Both the position numbers and the translations under genes were made by a program. The notes below the pieces were generated by a model, which saw only the letters and a program-made list of their open reading frames with translations, did no database searches and was not told the origin of the DNA. From the NCBI RefSeq assembly GCF_014647595.1, contig NZ_BMPM01000002.1:496001-560000 (forward strand): a stretch of 64,000 bases of DNA. Reading direction: 5' to 3'. Shown here piece after piece: positions 25,547 to 34,195 of the stretch (positions within the stretch are counted from its first letter, which is position 1; the number at the start of each line of letters is the position of its first letter). This DNA is from Paenarthrobacter histidinolovorans (GTDB lineage: Bacteria > Actinomycetota > Actinomycetes > Actinomycetales > Micrococcaceae).

Positions 25547-25747
25547 CTAAGCGCCGTCCCTCATTTTCTCCGCACCCTGGCGCCGTTCAAGAATCACCCA
25601 AGCCACCGTCGTCGGTGCCCCGATAAGCACCAGAAGCGTCATGCTCCAGAACCCGTCGATCACTTTGGTGAATTGCAGAGTCAGAATGGCTAGCAGCAGG
25701 ACGGTAGCTGCAAGGTTCAACATGCGGATCTTACGTGCGGTAGTCAT
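25547..25747 (-). CDS. Hypothetical two-helix membrane protein
   Basis: This protein of about 66 residues has helices at MLNLAATVLLLAILTLQF and WSMTLLVLIGAPTTVAWVILE and a basic N-terminus. The ATG at 25747 is preferred to the TTG at 25753. It has no recognised family and stands alone between the DHFR-like and permease genes. Confidence 0.5.
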   Translation of the reverse strand: MTTARKIRMLNLAATVLLLAILTLQFTKVIDGFWSMTLLVLIGAPTTVAWVILERRQGAEKMRDGA

Positions 25748-25815
25748 TTTCAAGAATCGCTCCCCCTACGACGTCGTCCAAGAAGCCTAACGTCATCCGC
25801 CGAAAGCAACGACTT

Positions 25816-27207
25816 CTAGGCTTCCTTCAGGTCCAGCTGAGGTGCCGGCCTGCGGAACCCACGAGTCAGGTAGGCGAGCCATACCAAGCCGACCGCAGCC
25901 CATGCCAGACCGAAGCCGATCGACAATCCGCTCAGACTCGTCCACAACCAAACGGTGAGCGCAAAGCCGATGCCTGGCAGCACGAGATTGTGAATGATTC
26001 CCCTGGCTCCGCGGGCCTTCTGGTCAATGAAGTAGTGCTTGATCACGGCCAGGTTCACCACCGAGAACGCTACGAGCGCTCCGAAGCTGATCAACGAGGA
26101 GATCGTCAGAAGGTCCAAAACAAAGGCCAGCAAGGAAACGGCCGAGGTGAGAAGGATCGGTAGCACGGGCGTACGGAATCGTGGGTGCAGGCGACCCAAA
26201 GCAGCCGGGAAGACGCCGCTACGACCCATTGAATAAATGATGCGCGATACCGATGCCTGAGACGTAAGGGCCGATCCCAGGCTGCCGGCGATGTAAGCAG
26301 CCGTGAAGAAGGCGACCAGCAGGTTGCCACCGGCTGCGCCAATTACTTCAATCGCGGCAGCGTCGACGTCGTTGAACGTGCTGACCGGCAGAACCAAGTG
26401 GCTGATGTAGGCGAGCCCCAGGAAGATCACGCCTGCCAGGACTGTGGTGATCATGATGGCACGGGGCAGGTTTCGCTTCGGATCTTTGGTCTCTTCGGCG
26501 AACGTCGAGACGGCGTCGAAGCCCAGGTAGGAGAGGCAGAGGATGGCGGAACCGGCAAAGATCGGCGAGAGGCCATCAGGGCCGTCGACGCCGGTGAATG
26601 GCGCCAACAAGTCGACGGTGCCCGAGCCGGTGATGGACGAGAGACCTAAAGCGACGAACAGCACTATGAATAGCCCCTGCAGTCCGACGACAACGAAGTT
26701 TGCCTTGGCGATCGCCGTGATGCCGAGAATGTTCAGCACCGTCACTGCCGCGATTGAGACGATCATGAATACCCAGGCAGGGATGGCCGGGAAGGCAGCT
26801 TCCATGTAGATGCCGATGAGCAGGTAGTTGATCATCGGGAGCAACAGATAGTCGAGCAGCAGTGACCAACCGGCCATGAATCCTAGCCCGGCTCCGAAGG
26901 ATCGCGTTGCGTACGTGTACGCGGATCCCCCAAACGGGAACGCCTGCGACATCCGCCCGTAGGAGCGGGCCGTGAACAGCATGACGACGAGGGTCACCGC
27001 GTATGCGGCAGAAAGACGACCTCCGGTCAGCTCGACGACGATGCCGTAGGTGCTGAAGATCGTCAGCGGCACCATGTAAACCAAGCCCAGCAGGACCAGC
27101 GAAGGAACTCCCAGGACGCGGCGCCAACCTTGGGCCGTTGGCTGGTCGGATGTCGGCCCCATAGGCTTCTCGCCTGCTGGTATGTCTGTATTGAATGTCG
27201 GGGTCAT
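25816..27207 (-). CDS. APC-family amino acid/putrescine-type permease
   Basis: This 463-residue membrane protein has about 12 helices. After a polar N-terminus the first helices read VPSLVLLGLVYMVPLTIF and TARSYGRMSQAFPFGGSAYTY. The loop DAVSTFAEETKDPKRNLPRA is the conserved helix 6-7 segment. The arrangement resembles PuuP-type putrescine importers more than the permease at 17 kb. A 26-bp hairpin sits in its leader at 27244-27269, and a palindromic operator sits further upstream. An ATG at 27162 is an alternative start. Confidence 0.88.
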   Translation of the reverse strand: MTPTFNTDIPAGEKPMGPTSDQPTAQGWRRVLGVPSLVLLGLVYMVPLTIFSTYGIVVELTGGRLSAAYAVTLVVMLFTARSYGRMSQAFPFGGSAYTYATRSFGAGLGFMAGWSLLLDYLLLPMINYLLIGIYMEAAFPAIPAWVFMIVSIAAVTVLNILGITAIAKANFVVVGLQGLFIVLFVALGLSSITGSGTVDLLAPFTGVDGPDGLSPIFAGSAILCLSYLGFDAVSTFAEETKDPKRNLPRAIMITTVLAGVIFLGLAYISHLVLPVSTFNDVDAAAIEVIGAAGGNLLVAFFTAAYIAGSLGSALTSQASVSRIIYSMGRSGVFPAALGRLHPRFRTPVLPILLTSAVSLLAFVLDLLTISSLISFGALVAFSVVNLAVIKHYFIDQKARGARGIIHNLVLPGIGFALTVWLWTSLSGLSIGFGLAWAAVGLVWLAYLTRGFRRPAPQLDLKEA

Positions 27208-27586
27208 GGGGATCCTCGGTCGTGATGCTGGGGTGTGCTTGAAGCTACGACGCTGCAGAACTTCGTAGCAGCGACCGGATCTTGGGGGTCACCGGGATCC
27301 TGAAGTGCTGGGGGCGGCTGGCGAGATCTGGGTGGAGGTCGCAGGCCGCTTGCGGGGAAATGAATAGTGTTCATTTATTGTGTCGGTGAGCCGGATCACA
27401 GTCAATATGTGACGGGGATTCCGTTCCTGTCTGGGCTGATACGCCGCGAGCAGCGATGCCCACCTCACCGTCGCAACCTGCCCCCAAACCCTCCGCGATA
27501 CCGCGGCCGGCAGCTCATCTACGGAAGGCTCGACCTGTTCTTCGCAAAAGGCCACCGTGGTGGAAACTTCTCGCTACGATCTACGA
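27208..27586. other. Divergent intergenic region without a gene
   Basis: GCTACGA (27244-27250) and TCGTAGC (27263-27269) form a hairpin in the permease leader. The palindrome at 27358-27376 lies further upstream. A minus-strand frame at 27289-27555 has no coding character. Confidence 0.55.
27358..27376. promoter_or_regulatory. TetR-type operator-like palindrome
   Basis: AAATGAA (27358-27364) and TTCATTT (27370-27376) flank TAGTG. The AT-rich arms and 19-bp size fit a TetR/AcrR operator controlling the permease or the divergent gene. No TetR gene is next to it. Confidence 0.5.
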
Positions 27587-28381
27587 ATGACCGAAACACA
27601 AGAGGTAGAAAGCCTCGGCTTAAATTTCACGCAGATTCTGGACGCTGCGGCAAAATTGCCGGGGGTTCGAATCAACAGAGGCACATATCTCCGGACGGCG
27701 CTGAAGCGCCATTGCACCGAGGAGCAGATTGAGAAGGCAATCGCTGAGAGTCCTGCCGCCGCTGGAATCCCCCTCAAGGTCTTATCTGAGGTAGCGAACA
27801 CCTCCATCAAATATGAGACAAGCAAGGTTACCGGCTTGTCAGCTCTATCAGGTATCCCTGGGGGGCTTGCGATGATAGGCACTGTTCCGGCTGACCTGAT
27901 CCAGTACCTTGGCCACATGCTACGGATTTCCCAAAAGCTCGCTTATATCTACAGCTGGCCGGACCTCTTCGCCGACGAAGGTGAAGAAATCGACGAGGCC
28001 ACGGAAAGCATGTTAGTCCTCTTTATCGGCGTCATGTTCGGCGTTCAAATCGCCCAGAGTGGAGTGTCCAAGGTAGCTGCCATGGTCGCCGCTAACGTTG
28101 CCAAAAAGCTGCCGCAGAAGGCCCTCACACAAGGAGTCATCTACCCAGTTGTGAAGAAGGTCGCCGGCTATCTTGGAGTCAGCATGACGAAGAAGCTTTT
28201 CGCCAGTGGGGTGGCGAAGGCAATCCCCGTCGTCGGCGCGCTGCTGTCTGGCGGCCTCACCTTAAGTACCTTCCTACCAATGTCTAACCGCTTGCAGAAG
28301 CACTTGGCCAGTCTGGAGTTAACCAAGCCAGGCCACCGGCCCAATGAGCGTGAGAACGTCCACCAGGAAGTCATTAAGTAG
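27587..28381 (+). CDS. Hypothetical protein, possibly EcsC-like
   Basis: This 264-residue protein begins MTETQEVESLG; the longer frame from 27557 has no ribosome site. An alpha-helical N-terminal half precedes Gly-rich hydrophobic stretches, GLSALSGIPGGLAMIGTVPA, VLFIGVMFGVQIAQ and KAIPVVGALLSGGLTLSTFL. These resemble the glycine-zipper helices of EcsC-family proteins, which associate with membranes and have no settled function. A weak resemblance to proteins mislabelled bacteriochlorophyll 4-vinyl reductase was considered and has no functional support. It lies alone at the left flank of the defence island. Confidence 0.6.
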   Translation: MTETQEVESLGLNFTQILDAAAKLPGVRINRGTYLRTALKRHCTEEQIEKAIAESPAAAGIPLKVLSEVANTSIKYETSKVTGLSALSGIPGGLAMIGTVPADLIQYLGHMLRISQKLAYIYSWPDLFADEGEEIDEATESMLVLFIGVMFGVQIAQSGVSKVAAMVAANVAKKLPQKALTQGVIYPVVKKVAGYLGVSMTKKLFASGVAKAIPVVGALLSGGLTLSTFLPMSNRLQKHLASLELTKPGHRPNERENVHQEVIK

Positions 28382-28516
28382 ATAACGGTCAACTTCAGAA
28401 CTTACGAAGAAGAAGTCAATGAGAGTTGGGCCGCAGACGTCAGACACTTCAGTTTTTTGAACACGGCCCAAAAGAATATTCTGCCCTTGTCCCGAATTGC
28501 AGAACTAAGGAAGCAT

Positions 28517-29002
28517 ATGACTCACACCCCAGAAGATGCGACCGGCCAGTACCCTGGCCGGCAGAGTTTTCCCTACCAACAACCGCCGCCTGGTTGGACC
28601 TATCAACTAGCCCCCATAAAGCCCCCATCGTCTGGTTATCGGGTAGCTGCAGGCACCATCTCAATAGTCTTGTCACTGTGGGCGACTCTTTTTTACTTTG
28701 TAACCACGACGCGTTTCTCGTATTACTTCCAACCCGACACGACTGACTTGATCCTGATGACCTTGTGGTTCATTTGCATGTGGGGCAGTTTCGTCTGCGG
28801 CATCATCCTACTGGCGAAACATCGGCAACGCGGTAAGGTCGTACCATCTTTGGTAGGTGGTAGCGCAGCCTGCGGTCTTCTGGGATTCGCAATGCAGAGC
28901 GGATACTCCCCGACACTCATGCAACTTCTGAGCCTGCTGGTAGCAGCCTCTGTGATTGCTCTTATCGTCCTTGATATGCGCCGGCGCCCCTCCGCCAACT
29001 AA
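28517..29002 (+). CDS. Hypothetical four-helix membrane protein
   Basis: This protein of about 161 residues has a Pro/Gln/Tyr-rich N-terminal tail (PYQQPPPGWTYQ) like many actinobacterial DUF4190-type proteins. Four helices follow, from AAGTISIVLSLWATLFYFV to LSLLVAASVIALIVL. The ATG at 28517 has AAGGAAG upstream. It converges with mcrC, leaving 39 bp between stop codons. Function is unknown. Confidence 0.65.
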   Translation: MTHTPEDATGQYPGRQSFPYQQPPPGWTYQLAPIKPPSSGYRVAAGTISIVLSLWATLFYFVTTTRFSYYFQPDTTDLILMTLWFICMWGSFVCGIILLAKHRQRGKVVPSLVGGSAACGLLGFAMQSGYSPTLMQLLSLLVAASVIALIVLDMRRRPSAN

Positions 29003-29041
29003 GGCAGTGGCGTTACGGATGCATGCCGTTCAGTGGCCCTC

Positions 29042-30253
29042 CTATTGGGTGCGGCATGCATCCACCGCCCGCCCTGCCAGCTCCCCCACCCGCGTCAACA
29101 ACGCCTCCGGCTTGTGTGAAAGATCCAGCGGGAACTCCACCACAGATATGCCGGTGTTCCGGATCCGGCGCACGCGCGGCTCTCCGGCACCGGCGTAAAC
29201 GAGCCAAGCACGCGGCACCCCGAGTGCAGTGCAATAGGCAAGCATTTGATAGTGGTCTGAATTCGGATACGCACCACCGGCCGAAGCAGCCTTGTACTTC
29301 GCGTCAAAGATCATCGCGGGCCTTCCGCCAACGGAATGCACCACATCCACAAACATGCGCACCCTGTCACCGTTGGAATAACCCGGCTCCGCTTCATCCA
29401 TGGACACTTCGTACTGCCACTCCGTCAGCCCTGGGTATGGCTCCAGCGCCTCCCTCAGCGCAGTCGCAACAAAGTCCTCAAACACCGTGGCCATGTTCAC
29501 CACAAAGGACGCAACCGTGCGGTGTCCGACACCAGCCTCGGCGGACATGGTCCGGAGGATGATTTCGGACAACCTCAGCGCAGGTACGTAGTGTCCGTTG
29601 ATCCTGGAGTCGGACCAGGCCGGCAGCGGGGCTCCATGGTTCAAAGCGGAGACACCGTCGAGCTTTGAATCCAGATGGGCGAGTCGTACAACAAGCGAGT
29701 CAGACAGCCGCGGAACATGGAGCACCATCCGAATGGCCGCCCGGAGAATCTGGTTCTCAGCGACGTCGGGGGTGTAGTCGTCATAGGAGACTTCCAGTGG
29801 CAGAAGTAACCCAGGACGACGGGTCATCTGGTCGCCGACACGGATGCGTCCCCTGACAGTGCGCAGCGACTCTTCCACGTGAACGTAGCCGTTCAGCGGG
29901 CCGCGTTCGAGGGCTCGTTCCCCGTGCCTTGCGAGCGACTCACCCAAGGCAGCAAAGAGGTCGTTGTCCTCCTCGGCAACTACTTCGTCCGATCTGAACC
30001 CAGGGTCGGCGGCATAGCCCAGCAGAAAGAGCATTTTGCTGAGACCAACCTTTTCCTTGGGTTTCACTCTGACCAAGAGGTCGTCGATCTGGACTGCACC
30101 TACCTTTCCGGAAGGCAGAATCGTCCACGCACCACCATGAGCGGGGAAAACGGACACCAGCCCGGTGTCCCGCAGCGTGGCAGCCACCTCACGGTCCAGG
30201 ACCACGGGCTCCGGGTACCCACGCAGCTCGTCGAGGATCATCTCTGTCGGCAT
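29042..30253 (-). CDS. mcrC: McrC-like component of a McrBC restriction system
   Basis: This 403-residue protein matches the McrC pattern. The N-terminal domain has GKVGAVQIDDLLVRVKPKE, a middle region carries RGRIRVGDQMTRRPGL, and the C-terminal nuclease domain has the PD-(D/E)xK-type signature in MIFDAKYKA preceded by EDFVATALREAL. McrC joins the McrB ring, activates its GTPase and cuts modified DNA. Its ATG overlaps the mcrB stop by one base. Order and pairing are as expected for a complete type IV restriction unit. Confidence 0.9.
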   Translation of the reverse strand: MPTEMILDELRGYPEPVVLDREVAATLRDTGLVSVFPAHGGAWTILPSGKVGAVQIDDLLVRVKPKEKVGLSKMLFLLGYAADPGFRSDEVVAEEDNDLFAALGESLARHGERALERGPLNGYVHVEESLRTVRGRIRVGDQMTRRPGLLLPLEVSYDDYTPDVAENQILRAAIRMVLHVPRLSDSLVVRLAHLDSKLDGVSALNHGAPLPAWSDSRINGHYVPALRLSEIILRTMSAEAGVGHRTVASFVVNMATVFEDFVATALREALEPYPGLTEWQYEVSMDEAEPGYSNGDRVRMFVDVVHSVGGRPAMIFDAKYKAASAGGAYPNSDHYQMLAYCTALGVPRAWLVYAGAGEPRVRRIRNTGISVVEFPLDLSHKPEALLTRVGELAGRAVDACRTQ

Positions 30254-33183
30254 TAGTCTGTGTCTTTTCCGTCCGATTCCGGCACAACGGTAGCTGGAGC
30301 CGGGCCGCCGGCGCCCGCGGCCTTACGCCGAACAGCAGCGAGGCCGAACTTCTCACGGATCTTTTCCCGACTCATTTGTCCGAAATAGTGTTCCTCGAAT
30401 AACGGCAACAGCTCGTACTTCCAGATTTCAGCCAAGCCCTGTTCGGTCTCAGCGTGGTCTTTCATGAAGTACGACGGTCCGATCATCAGGTCACGCTTAG
30501 TGGTCCCGATTTCACTGTTAAGAGCGTTCAAGAGTTGGGCGCGCAGGGCCGGCTGCCCGGTCGTCTCCAGGAAGCGCTCAAGCATGCCCGAGATCATGCC
30601 TTCCTGCGGATGAAGCTCCACGAACGCGAAGCGGCGTCGAATCGCGGCGTCCACCATGGCAATTGAGCGGTCGGCCGTATTCATCGTGCCAATGATGAAC
30701 AGATTCGGTGGCAGCACGAATGTCTGCTGCGGGTTGTACTGCAGGTTGATTCCTTGATCGCGGTACTCCAACAGAAAATACAGCTCACCGAAGATCTTTG
30801 CCAGATTCCCGCGGTTCATCTCATCGATGATCAGGAAATATGGCTTGTCACGGTTCCCGTCCAGCGAAGCCTCTGCGGCGATTCGCCGCAAAGGTCCGGG
30901 TTCGAGGCTAAAGCCAACATCCCCGCCGTCGGACTTCGCGGGACGGTAGCCCTCAAAGAAGTCTTCGTACGCGTACGAAGGGTGGAACTGTACCGTCTTG
31001 ACGTGGTCCCCGTGTTCCTCCCCCGCGAGGAAGCGTGCGATCTTGCCCGCCAGGTACGTCTTGCCGGTCCCGGGAGGACCGTAGAACACGATCTGCTGAC
31101 GCGTCTGCAGCAGGCGAATGACTTCCTGGATGTCGTCGCGCTCGACGTGCAGCTTGGTTGCGAAGTCAACGGTCGCCTCGCGCAGTTGAGGTACGACGGC
31201 GGGCTGCGGCGATGCGGTCGTGTCGGGTGGCGTGCCGTCCACCACGGGTTCGGTCGCGGACCACGCACTGATGATGGAAAGTGCATCCGTGAGGTCGACG
31301 ACGGATCCCTGTTCCTCCAACAGCCGTGGCATCGGTGCAGGGAGATCATCATTGGCTATGGGTTCCTGGCGCCACGTCACTTGCCTACGCAAGCGGGACG
31401 TCTCGTCGTCTGCGTACTCCGCTTCGCCCGTGATAACGCCCAGGTAGAGGTTCCTTTCGAAGGCTGTCAGGACGAAATCGTCCACCTTCATCTGGCTGAG
31501 GAATCGGTAGAACTCTTGGGCCCGGACTTTACGTTCCGCATAGTCAATGTGCTGATATCCAGCATTTACCGCGGCCTGTACCTCATCAAAACTGCTTCGA
31601 GGAGAAGGTGAGCCTAGGTGCTGAGCCCTGAGGGAGACGAAGTCATGTCCGAACCAAGAGTCGACCATCCCAACGCCGCCTTGATTTTGACGAACCAGCC
31701 AGGCCCGTCGCCCCGAATTATCCGACGGTTGCCACTCGCTGAGGTAGGGCTCGGCATACCACTCGACATATTCGTCCGAATCGCCCTGCTGGGCCTGTCG
31801 GATATTCAGCAGGTCTTTGGCAATATCGAGATCCGCATTCCCGCTCGGCCCCCCGATAATTCCCGCAAATGCGTTGCGGATCTTGATCCGGTGATCACGG
31901 CTGACTATAGGCTGCAGGTAATCGGGCCACGCCAGAAACTCGATGCAGTAACGGATTGTTGGCCAGTCCTTGGTGACCGTCTGCGTCAGTCCCATAAATG
32001 CCCACGGGTCCTCAAGAGCCGCGCTGATTACGCTCGCAGGCTGCTCCGTCACGTGCTCCACAAACCGGCTGAGCCAACCGACGTGGTCTGCGACTTGGAT
32101 ATTGAAACCCACACCCCCATTGAATGAGCCCTTGGCTTGAAGCCCTTGGCGGAGCACCTCCGGCAACTCGACGTCGGCCTCGGGCACCCACGACAGAACT
32201 TTCTCCACTCGGGCGATCTTCGTTGCCGACGTAACGTTCTCCAGAGGAAATACTTGGAGGTAAACCAATTCGGCAGCCAGAAGGACGGTCTCCCGTGGTG
32301 CGCCTGCCAGTTGCCGCTCCAACTTGGCCATAAACGAGCCCGGGCCGACGTCGGTGTTCCTGCTCCGACGAGCAAGATCCTTGGCTGTTTCCGGCGTCCA
32401 CGTTAACGTGCGGCCGTCCATGGGCGAAGGCTTGCCACGAAGACCGCTTCTGATGATCAGCTGGGCGGGCGTCTCCGCCTGCACCGTATCAACAGGTGCT
32501 AGCTCCACTTTGTCACCCCTCCATGCCCGGAATGCGGCACTGTCTGCAGGACTCCATTCATCCGTCGGGTCCACATTCATGACAGTCCACATCAGTCCCT
32601 GGGCGTCCAAGCGGTCGCGCAGTGAAATTCCATATTCGGGAGCCAGCCGAATGATCTCGTCGAGTGCCTCCAGCAGAAGTTCATACCGGCGAGCTGGTTC
32701 CCCGTTAGCTCCTCTATTGTCCCATCCCACAAGTTTGAGGAACTTCTTCGCCGCTTGGGCTCGATACGGTGGGAAACGAAGGGGGTCTCGCCCCATAAGT
32801 AGGAGTGAAGCAAATCCGACTATGCCGCCGACCGAGAACTGCTCTTGATTGTGTGGGCGGAGCGCGGCTGTGAAATCGCTAATGCGACGGGCATCCACGT
32901 CGCCTTCCCACAGCAAAGCAACCACTTTCCAGAGTTCGTCTGGTGAGGACCGGCCGACATCGATAAGTCGCATCATGAAGTACTGGTTCATAAGATTCGA
33001 CGAGGCGATGTCTCTTCGAAGAGCCTCGAACCATCCGTTGTCGTGCTGAAGGAATACTTCCCTGGTCTTTCGAAGCTTCTCGGCCACTGAAAGCTTGTAT
33101 TTGTACTCGTCGGCGTCCAGGTCAACCGTCTTTGAGAAGAGGGCAGCGAACTCCATGAACTGCTGCCACTGTGGATCGGTCAC
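30253..33183 (-). CDS. mcrB: McrB-like AAA+ GTPase with a long N-terminal domain
   Basis: This protein has 976 residues. The AAA+ core lies in the last third: Walker A FYGPPGTGKTYLAGKIA near residue 704, Walker B YFLIIDEMNRGNLAKIFGEL near residue 788, and the McrB signature GTMNTADRSIAMVDAAIRRR near residue 830. That signature marks the family that hydrolyses GTP rather than ATP. The N-terminal 640 residues, helical and without a familiar DUF3578 domain, should recognise the target DNA, and their length suggests a specificity different from E. coli McrB. It is followed by mcrC and lies 260 bp after drmC on the same strand. Confidence 0.9.
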   Translation of the reverse strand: MTDPQWQQFMEFAALFSKTVDLDADEYKYKLSVAEKLRKTREVFLQHDNGWFEALRRDIASSNLMNQYFMMRLIDVGRSSPDELWKVVALLWEGDVDARRISDFTAALRPHNQEQFSVGGIVGFASLLLMGRDPLRFPPYRAQAAKKFLKLVGWDNRGANGEPARRYELLLEALDEIIRLAPEYGISLRDRLDAQGLMWTVMNVDPTDEWSPADSAAFRAWRGDKVELAPVDTVQAETPAQLIIRSGLRGKPSPMDGRTLTWTPETAKDLARRSRNTDVGPGSFMAKLERQLAGAPRETVLLAAELVYLQVFPLENVTSATKIARVEKVLSWVPEADVELPEVLRQGLQAKGSFNGGVGFNIQVADHVGWLSRFVEHVTEQPASVISAALEDPWAFMGLTQTVTKDWPTIRYCIEFLAWPDYLQPIVSRDHRIKIRNAFAGIIGGPSGNADLDIAKDLLNIRQAQQGDSDEYVEWYAEPYLSEWQPSDNSGRRAWLVRQNQGGVGMVDSWFGHDFVSLRAQHLGSPSPRSSFDEVQAAVNAGYQHIDYAERKVRAQEFYRFLSQMKVDDFVLTAFERNLYLGVITGEAEYADDETSRLRRQVTWRQEPIANDDLPAPMPRLLEEQGSVVDLTDALSIISAWSATEPVVDGTPPDTTASPQPAVVPQLREATVDFATKLHVERDDIQEVIRLLQTRQQIVFYGPPGTGKTYLAGKIARFLAGEEHGDHVKTVQFHPSYAYEDFFEGYRPAKSDGGDVGFSLEPGPLRRIAAEASLDGNRDKPYFLIIDEMNRGNLAKIFGELYFLLEYRDQGINLQYNPQQTFVLPPNLFIIGTMNTADRSIAMVDAAIRRRFAFVELHPQEGMISGMLERFLETTGQPALRAQLLNALNSEIGTTKRDLMIGPSYFMKDHAETEQGLAEIWKYELLPLFEEHYFGQMSREKIREKFGLAAVRRKAAGAGGPAPATVVPESDGKDTD

Positions 33184-33442
33184 GCTGCGGCCGTCCTAAA
33201 CGACGCCAAAGACTCCCACTCGACAAAACGGGACATCCACACACTCCGATTTCTGCTCAATCGACGACAAGTTTTGCCGCGGTCGCGGACAACTCTAGGG
33301 CTGATTTCAGCTCGGCGTTCACGACCACCTATATATCTAGCACTCTAATGCGCTAATTTGACGGCGACAGGATCACAGAGTAGACGAGACTCCACCCAAC
33401 ACCGCCCGTTGGCTGAACCCCGCGCAGTAACATGCATCCCTA

Positions 33443-34195
33443 TTAAGCCGTAGGCACTTGCTCATAAAGGTATGCTTCGGCTGCTCCAAGTTCGCGTTCA
33501 ATGCGCTCCGCCAATCGTCCGTCATCAAGGACAACTCCGAGTTCGACGTTGCCGTACTCGGCGCTCCAGCTGAAGTTTGCGCTTGTGATGACGAGGAAGC
33601 GGTGGTCGATGGATACAAACTTCGCGTGGTTACGGACTGGCTTTCCATCGAACTGTTTAGTTCGGAGCACCGTCCCCGGAGCTAGCCACCCTGCCACGTC
33701 ACCGGCGCTCGGACCTCGTCCACCGGCGCTGGCTTCCGCATCGATATAGGCCCGGACCGAGACTCCAGGTCGACTCGCGGCATCGTGGAGCGCGGTCCAC
33801 ATGCCTGAGGTCTTCTGGAAATTGAAGGTCGAACACACAACTGACTGCCGGGCGCTATCGACGAGCGATACCAAAGACGTCGTTAATGCACCGGAACCAA
33901 AGACATGTCCTGGCGAAGTCCACAGCGTGTCCACCGCGCGCGTCCTAGACCGGGCACCCTCGACACCCCGAAGCACCGCCGCGACGAGGTCCGCTTCGAA
34001 GCGTAGGCCCGCCGCTCCAAGGATCCGGGAGACGTCCGGCCGCTTGGCGACGTCGATCGCCCCGACGGCCGAAGTCAGGCTGTCTCCATCTTCTAGCGAC
34101 TCGGCAACAAGGCCGGCCTCTGTTCCCGTAAGCAGGGCACCGAGCTGCCGTAGCGCCTGGGCCCGGACCTGAGAACCCTCAGTTGAAAAAGCCAA
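33443..34195 (-). CDS. drmC: DISARM protein DrmC, phospholipase D-like
   Basis: This protein has about 250 residues from a TTG at 34195; no ATG or GTG lies in frame near the proper start. The frame can be extended upstream only inside drmB. One HKD motif, HAKFVSIDHRFLVITSANFSWSAEYGN, lies near residue 190, and a partial mirror segment, SVVCSTFNFQKTSGMWTAL, lies near residue 110. DrmC is a core DISARM gene in the original description but was reported as dispensable for protection against some phages. It overlaps the 3' end of drmB by 17 bp. Confidence 0.9.
   Translation of the reverse strand: MAFSTEGSQVRAQALRQLGALLTGTEAGLVAESLEDGDSLTSAVGAIDVAKRPDVSRILGAAGLRFEADLVAAVLRGVEGARSRTRAVDTLWTSPGHVFGSGALTTSLVSLVDSARQSVVCSTFNFQKTSGMWTALHDAASRPGVSVRAYIDAEASAGGRGPSAGDVAGWLAPGTVLRTKQFDGKPVRNHAKFVSIDHRFLVITSANFSWSAEYGNVELGVVLDDGRLAERIERELGAAEAYLYEQVPTA

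Noticed and set aside
27289..27555. Minus-strand 88-codon frame before the EcsC-like gene
   Set aside because: It overlaps the palindromic operator region, has no ribosome site and no codon bias.
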